Shown one piece after another: positions 5,489-6,980 of a DNA stretch of 6,980 nt (within the stretch, counting starts at the first letter, position 1; every line of letters starts with the position of its first letter). Below the pieces are notes generated by a model. It saw only the letters and a list, made by a program, of their open reading frames with translations, made no database searches and was not told where the DNA came from. This stretch comes from an uncultured Alphaproteobacteria bacterium (GTDB lineage: Bacteria > Pseudomonadota > Alphaproteobacteria > RF32 > CAG-239), in contig CATGXW010000040.1 of assembly GCA_949542085.1 (NCBI GenBank), positions 1 through 6,980 on the forward strand, given 5' to 3'. The translations under genes and the position numbers were made by a program.

Positions 5489-6694
5489 ATGGACGTTTTT
5501 GCAAAGTTGAAAGAGGCTAGAGAAAGTCTGGCAAAATCTAAGAAAAATAAAAAGGCGCGACGTAAAGAGATACGCCATCATCAACGCGCGGAACAAAAAA
5601 AATTGACGATTTTGGAAAGAATTCGCAATTTGAAGCTCAGTAGCGGCATAGTTTTAGGCATGGCTTTGGCTCCCTCTGTCGTGAAAGCTGACACTCCCCT
5701 GAAAGATAAGGATAACTCCGAACGTAAAGAAATCACCGTTGATCAGGATTTGATTGCCGGAGTGATGCGTTTTAAACAGGAATTGCCCAAATTAGATATT
5801 AAAAAATTTGGTCTTCAGGTAACGCGTGACTATCCGGAGGTTGTGGCTGAAGTCATTCGGCAGCGGGCCGAGGTTCGGGCCGATGAGCTGATTAATGCAT
5901 ATGTTGCCGAGATGAATGCTCAGGTGGATACCTTGCAAATGTCTCGTCGCGGGACACTGCCGCATAACAAGCAAAGAACGAAAGTCGTCAACAAGGCGTC
6001 GGGAGCGTCACATCGGAATGCGACCGCAATCCCTTATTGTCAAGCAACTGTGCAAAGTTCCTTCGTTAAACTGGCGTCTCAGTATCTCGAGTTTACGGAT
6101 TTAACCTATAAAACGGGAGAACATAACGGCTTGAGTTGTGTGAGCTTTGTGAATTACATGAAGAAAGCTTTTCCTCAGAGTGTTGTTTATACAAAGGATA
6201 TTACTAAAACAATGATGGAAAAGGATGCTGACGGAAATTACAAATATGGTGCGGGAACACTGGCTTGGCAAACTCAAAAAAATGGCAAATCCATGAGCCA
6301 TATGATTTCATTTGACGGCAGAGCGGAAGACGGAACACCTTTGTATGATGCCGGCAATCGGGATATCAATGACGGCAAACATCCCTTGGGTGTTGCCGGA
6401 TATGTTATTGATACCAGAGAAGTTCTAAAAGAGTTGGCAGTGCTTTATATGCAAGATCGGAAAGAAAATATTGTTCTTGATTGTTTAGAAAAAGATGGAG
6501 ACGGTTTTTTTGAGATCGTTGATGGTTTGAAACAAAAAAATCCACAAAAATTTGCAAGTTTGGCACAAAAAATGTTTTTCTTGTCATCAAACGGAGATGT
6601 GTCTGAAAACAATGTTGACGCGGCTTCTTCAGAAAATATTCCCGTGTTAACGGCTGCGTATATGGCTAAAAACAAGGGAAAATCTAATACATAA
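5489..6694 (+). CDS. Exported protein of unknown function, possible papain-like (NlpC/P60- or CHAP-like) hydrolase
   Basis: I do not recognise this 401-residue protein. Residues 1-49 are very basic and helical-looking (about 17 Lys/Arg before residue 40). They are followed by a hydrophobic segment at 51-65 and a plausible signal peptidase site, V-K-A before D68, so it reads as an export signal with an extended N-region. There is no twin-arginine consensus. Residues 80-150 look helical. The central part has the order expected of a papain-like peptidase or amidase: GLSCVSFVNYMKKAF (214-228) with C217 at the start of a helix, SHMISFDG (270-277) with H271 at the start of a strand, and TPLYDAGN (283-290) offering D287 or N290 as third residue. 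C184 (IPYC) is another candidate nucleophile, or a disulphide partner. The C-terminal 100 residues are hydrophilic with no repeats. The gene is alone on the plus strand between the divergent operon and a terminator. The hydrolase idea rests on residue spacing and is tentative; export is better supported. Confidence 0.75.
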   Translation: MDVFAKLKEARESLAKSKKNKKARRKEIRHHQRAEQKKLTILERIRNLKLSSGIVLGMALAPSVVKADTPLKDKDNSERKEITVDQDLIAGVMRFKQELPKLDIKKFGLQVTRDYPEVVAEVIRQRAEVRADELINAYVAEMNAQVDTLQMSRRGTLPHNKQRTKVVNKASGASHRNATAIPYCQATVQSSFVKLASQYLEFTDLTYKTGEHNGLSCVSFVNYMKKAFPQSVVYTKDITKTMMEKDADGNYKYGAGTLAWQTQKNGKSMSHMISFDGRAEDGTPLYDAGNRDINDGKHPLGVAGYVIDTREVLKELAVLYMQDRKENIVLDCLEKDGDGFFEIVDGLKQKNPQKFASLAQKMFFLSSNGDVSENNVDAASSENIPVLTAAYMAKNKGKSNT

Positions 6695-6708
6695 CGTTAG
6701 TTAAACCC

Positions 6709-6738
6709 AATAAAGCACCGTTTCGGTGCTTTATTTTT
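6709..6738 (+). terminator. Rho-independent terminator between convergent genes
   Basis: A perfect stem AAAGCACCG/CGGTGCTTT (6712-6720 with 6724-6732) around a TTT loop, extendable by three A-T pairs on each side, is followed by ATTTTT on the plus strand. It lies 14 bases past the stop of the exported protein gene. The extended stem ends next to the porin stop codon, so it probably also serves the minus strand, although the T-run in that direction is short. Confidence 0.9.
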
Positions 6739-6980
6739 AAAAGAAAACACTGGCACGCAGGGAGAGAACCGTTGCGTGGTCGGATTTGGCATTAAGTGCC
6801 GGATCAAAGTAAAACTGGATATCGGGAGTGAGCGTCATCCACTTGGAAACTCCCCAAGCCCAATAAGCTTCCAGAACTTTTTCCGCGTGATGGCTGGTAT
6901 TTTCTCCGACAGCCGTTTGATTAATTTTGTTATAGGCGGCGGCAAAACCGATCTGGTCGAGAGGATTGCGGTTAAGAGGA
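6737..6980 (-). CDS. OprB-like carbohydrate-selective porin, C-terminal 80 residues (5' end outside window)
   Basis: On the minus strand a frame is open from the window edge (first full codon at 6979) to TAA at 6737-6739, giving 80 residues. The segments NPLDQIGFAAAYNKIN (5-20), EKVLEAYWAWGVSKWMTLTP (33-52) and DIQFYFDPALN (53-63) alternate like outer-membrane beta strands. They match the end of OprB-family porins (PF04966), in which an E-x-Y strand is followed by 'LTPDIQ...P' and a final barrel strand. The protein ends VLSLRASVFF, with the C-terminal Phe that marks Bam-assembled outer-membrane proteins. OprB family members let sugars diffuse through the outer membrane, but the substrate here cannot be read from the fragment. 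It converges on the exported protein gene and shares its terminator region. Confidence 0.82.
   Translation of the reverse strand, partial: PLNRNPLDQIGFAAAYNKINQTAVGENTSHHAEKVLEAYWAWGVSKWMTLTPDIQFYFDPALNAKSDHATVLSLRASVFF

Noticed and set aside
5792..6675. Minus-strand open frames opposite the exported protein gene
   Set aside because: They are short, have no start signals, and lie under a gene with the strongest ribosome site in the window.

Overview
The window holds eight protein-coding genes, six complete and two cut by the window edges. No rRNA, tRNA, CRISPR array or mobile element is visible. The DNA is moderately AT-rich. The most telling gene is a partial molybdopterin-binding protein at the left edge. 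It resembles the N-terminal half of a two-domain molybdopterin-binding/nucleotidyl- or glycosyl-transferase protein typical of Alphaproteobacteria. With lipoproteins, an OprB-type porin and a three-gene envelope cluster known from Proteobacteria, this points to a Gram-negative, probably alphaproteobacterial, possibly host-associated low-GC lineage. That taxonomic call is inference.

Layout: positions 1-5334 are all on the minus strand. Read in the direction of transcription they are: (a) a tight three-gene operon of a retropepsin-like lipoprotein (4807-5334), an inactive transglutaminase-like protein with a seven-helix membrane domain (3258-4790) and a RimK-like ATP-grasp ligase (2294-3253); (b) a cyclophilin with a basic N-terminal tail (1577-2209), with its own candidate promoter and a terminator; (c) a small unrecognised lipoprotein (1070-1489), also followed by a terminator; (d) the partial molybdopterin-binding protein (1-984). 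A 154-base divergent intergenic region (5335-5488) separates this block from a plus-strand gene (5489-6694). That gene encodes a 401-residue, apparently exported protein that I do not recognise; its spacing of Cys, His and Asp/Asn suggests a papain-like (NlpC/P60 or CHAP-like) fold. It ends at a strong hairpin terminator and converges on the C-terminus of an OprB-like porin (6737-6980, minus).

How they may work together: the three-gene operon spans the envelope. The ligase has no export signal and should be cytoplasmic. The transglutaminase-like domain should face the periplasm, anchored by eight predicted helices. The protease-like protein should be lipid-anchored in the periplasm. Such sets are known from comparative genomics as putative peptide-ligation/processing systems, with the natural substrate poorly defined. 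The divergent exported protein is the least explained gene and the best candidate for something new here; a link to the operon is only suggested by position.
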